The position numbers and the translations under genes are program-made. DNA of 6,621 nt, from NCBI GenBank assembly GCA_003132105.1, contig PKWS01000173.1, positions 1,267 through 7,887 on the forward strand, in the 5' to 3' direction. The DNA is from Desulfosporosinus sp. GTDB lineage: Bacteria > Bacillota > Desulfitobacteriia > Desulfitobacteriales > Desulfitobacteriaceae. Shown here in pieces: positions 4,811-6,621 of the stretch; the first letter of the stretch is position 1; every line of letters starts with the position of its first letter. The notes under the pieces were generated by a model, which made no database searches, was not told the DNA's origin, and saw nothing but the letters and a program-made list of their open reading frames with translations.

Positions 4811-6440
4811 TAACTTCTTGAGCTGGAAAGCAAAATATGACGCTCAAAAGGAGCGAAAAGGACCTTTCTTTACAGTGTCTAGTGTACCGATAGACCCGCT
4901 TTATGCACCGGGGCATACTGCGAATATTGATTATGCACGAGATTTGGGAAATCCAGGCGAGTATCCCTATACGCGCGGAGTTCGGTCCAATATGTATAGA
5001 GGACGACTCTGGACCATGCGGATGTTTGCGGGGTTTGCCACGGCCACAGAATCAAATGAGCGGTATAAGTTTTTACTCAGCCAAGGGCAAACTGGATTAA
5101 GTGTGGCTTTTGATATGCCAACCATCATGGGGTATGATTCGGATCACCCGCGCGCCTACGGAGAGGTTGGACGGGTGGGGGTGGCCATCGATTCGCTTCA
5201 AGATATGGAAACCTTGTTCAAGGATATCTCACTTGACCAGGTCAGTACCTCGATGACCATCAACGCGCCGGCAGCCATCCTTTGGGCCATGTATATTGTG
5301 GCTGCGGAGAAGCAGGGTATACCCGCGCATAAATTAACCGGAACAATTCAAAATGACATTTTGAAAGAATACATTGCTCAAAAGTCTTGGATTTTCCCTC
5401 CGGATCCTTCCATGCGTCTCATTACGGATATTTTTAAGTACGCCAAAGACAATGTGCCGAAGTGGAACAGCATTAGCATCAGCGGCTACCATATTCGGGA
5501 AGCGGGCTCAACGGCACTGCAAGAATTGGCGTTTACTCTCGCGGATGGATTTGCCTATGTTGAGGCAGGTATCAAAGCCGGTCTTGATGTGGATGACTTT
5601 GCCCCTCGCTTGTCGTTCTTCTTCAACTCCCATACAGATTTCTTTGAAGAAATTGCCAAATATCGCGCGGCTCGACGAATCTGGGCACGCCATATGAAGG
5701 AAAAATATGGGGCTAAAAAGGAAGAAAGTCTGCTTCTGCGTTTCCATACCCAAACTGCGGGCTGTTCCTTAACGGGTCCACAGATGGAAAATAACATTGT
5801 GAGGACAGCCTATCAGGCGATGGCTGCTGTCCTAGGAGGAACTCAGTCGTTGCACACCAATTCCATGGATGAGGTTTTGGCATTGCCTTCGGAAAAGTCC
5901 GTTCAGATTGCTCTACGAACCCAGCAAGTTCTCGCTTATGAAACGGGTGTTACGAATACCATTGATCCGTTAGCGGGTTCATATTTTGTGGAGACTTTGA
6001 CTAATCAAATGGAAGAAGGCGCTGAAGAGTACTTCCGCAAGATTGATGAATTTGGGGGGGTCCTGGGCGCAATTCGGGAGAATTTCTTCCAGCAGGAAAT
6101 TGCTGATGCGGCTTATCGCTATCAAAAAGAGATCGAAAGCAAAGACCGGATCATTGTTGGCATCAATGAATTTGTTAATGAGAAAAAAGAAAAGATGGAT
6201 TTACTGAAAATTGACCCTGAAGTTGAACGGTCGCAAGTAAGTAAGCTTAAGGCTCTAAAACAAAGCAGGGATAATATCCTCGTTCAGACCACATTGGCGG
6301 ATTTGAAGGCAGCGGCTCAAGGGACTGATAATTTGATTCCGAAGATCATGGACGCCGTACGGGCTTATGCCACTGAGGGAGAAATGATTGCTGTCCTCAA
6401 AGAGGTCTTCGGAGAGTATCGAGAACAAGCCGTATTCTAG
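4803..6440 (+). CDS. icmA: B12-dependent acyl-CoA mutase large subunit, probably isobutyryl-CoA mutase (IcmA type)
   Basis: This 545-residue TIM-barrel subunit of the methylmalonyl-CoA mutase family holds the acyl-CoA and works with a separate B12-binding subunit, whose gene begins 20 bases downstream. Seen: P55-YTRGV60, A76-GFATATESN85, F103-DMPTIMGYDSDHP116, G180-TIQNDILKE189, I225-SISGYH230 (H230 matches the catalytic His244 of the Propionibacterium enzyme), and G345-GTQSLHTNS354. Aligned by eye with human mutase, the carboxylate-binding Tyr110 and Arg228 (Tyr89/Arg207 in Propionibacterium) correspond to F75 and Q193. The 118- and 37-residue spacings between these positions and His are identical. 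Phe plus Gln is the reported signature of isobutyryl-CoA mutase, which interconverts isobutyryl-CoA and n-butyryl-CoA. A methylmalonyl-CoA mutase would keep Tyr/Arg, and 2-hydroxyisobutyryl-CoA mutase has Ile at the first site. AAGGAGG (4787-4793), 9 bases upstream, selects the ATG at 4803 over an out-of-frame ATG at 4798. Confidence 0.92.
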   Translation: MSNNFLSWKAKYDAQKERKGPFFTVSSVPIDPLYAPGHTANIDYARDLGNPGEYPYTRGVRSNMYRGRLWTMRMFAGFATATESNERYKFLLSQGQTGLSVAFDMPTIMGYDSDHPRAYGEVGRVGVAIDSLQDMETLFKDISLDQVSTSMTINAPAAILWAMYIVAAEKQGIPAHKLTGTIQNDILKEYIAQKSWIFPPDPSMRLITDIFKYAKDNVPKWNSISISGYHIREAGSTALQELAFTLADGFAYVEAGIKAGLDVDDFAPRLSFFFNSHTDFFEEIAKYRAARRIWARHMKEKYGAKKEESLLLRFHTQTAGCSLTGPQMENNIVRTAYQAMAAVLGGTQSLHTNSMDEVLALPSEKSVQIALRTQQVLAYETGVTNTIDPLAGSYFVETLTNQMEEGAEEYFRKIDEFGGVLGAIRENFFQQEIADAAYRYQKEIESKDRIIVGINEFVNEKKEKMDLLKIDPEVERSQVSKLKALKQSRDNILVQTTLADLKAAAQGTDNLIPKIMDAVRAYATEGEMIAVLKEVFGEYREQAVF

Positions 6441-6460
6441 GATAGTTGGGAGGAAAAGTT

Positions 6461-6621
6461 ATGAATAAGACTCGAATTCGTGTCTTGGTGGGTAAGCCGG
6501 GATTGGATGGACATGACCGGGGTGCTAAAGTGATTGCTCGGGCACTGCGTGATGCAGGAATGGAAGTCATCTATTCTGGATTGCATCAAACTCCAGAACA
6601 ACTAGTGGATGCGGCGATTCA
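6461..6621 (+). CDS. icmB: B12-binding small subunit of the acyl-CoA mutase (N-terminal 53 residues; cut by window edge)
   Basis: This is the start of the separate cobalamin-binding subunit, normally about 130-150 residues and a flavodoxin-like fold. The visible part contains V8-LVGKPGLDGHDRGAKVIA25, with the DxHxxG motif D16-G-H18-x-x-G21; H18 would be the lower axial ligand to cobalt. It continues through G40-LHQTPEQ47, conserved in methylmalonyl- and isobutyryl-CoA mutase small subunits. The start is supported by GGGAGG (6448-6453), 7 bases upstream of the ATG. It follows the large subunit by 20 bases in the same operon and would form the active complex with it. The small subunit does not itself separate MCM from ICM, so the icmB symbol depends on the large-subunit residues. 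Confidence 0.9.
   Translation, partial: MNKTRIRVLVGKPGLDGHDRGAKVIARALRDAGMEVIYSGLHQTPEQLVDAAI

Noticed and set aside
5374..5797. Plus and minus frames within the mutase large subunit (5374-5697, 5508-5753, 5555-5797) and the frame at 4903-5100
   Set aside because: These overlap conserved mutase sequence in other frames and lack start signals.

Overview
The window looks like chromosomal DNA of a low-to-moderate GC Firmicute, probably an anaerobic clostridial lineage of the Desulfitobacterium/Desulfosporosinus type. This is inference. It rests on strong AAGGAGG-type ribosome binding sites, tight translational coupling, a decayed DmsC-like membrane anchor of a molybdo-oxidoreductase, and a B12-dependent acyl-CoA mutase encoded as separate large and small subunits. 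No RNA gene, CRISPR array or intact mobile element was seen.

Left part (1-2737). Bases 1-99 hold the start of a minus-strand membrane protein that runs off the window. Bases 100-486 carry no convincing gene. A minus-strand PAP2 phosphatase (487-1215) with all catalytic motifs is divergent from a plus-strand DedA-PAP2 fusion (1376-2665). The PAP2 half of that fusion has lost almost all catalytic residues. A strong hairpin (2690-2737) follows the fusion gene.

Middle (2738-3338). A frameshifted, truncated minus-strand remnant of a DmsC-family anchor subunit ends in a 52-base near-perfect palindrome (3013-3064). A second inverted repeat (3096-3144) follows, then a very good match to a sigma-54 promoter (3226-3243). 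The order palindromes, sigma-54 promoter, operon is that expected of an enhancer-dependent promoter.

Right part (3339-6621). A tightly packed plus-strand operon encodes a CobO-type corrinoid adenosyltransferase, a MeaB-type GTPase chaperone, an acyl-CoA mutase large subunit, and the start of its B12-binding small subunit. Automated annotation would probably call the enzyme methylmalonyl-CoA mutase. However, the two substrate-specifying residues (Tyr89 and Arg207 in the Propionibacterium enzyme) are Phe75 and Gln193 here, the signature of isobutyryl-CoA mutase. The operon therefore probably makes the cofactor, loads it, and runs isobutyryl-CoA/n-butyryl-CoA interconversion, under a sigma-54 activator.
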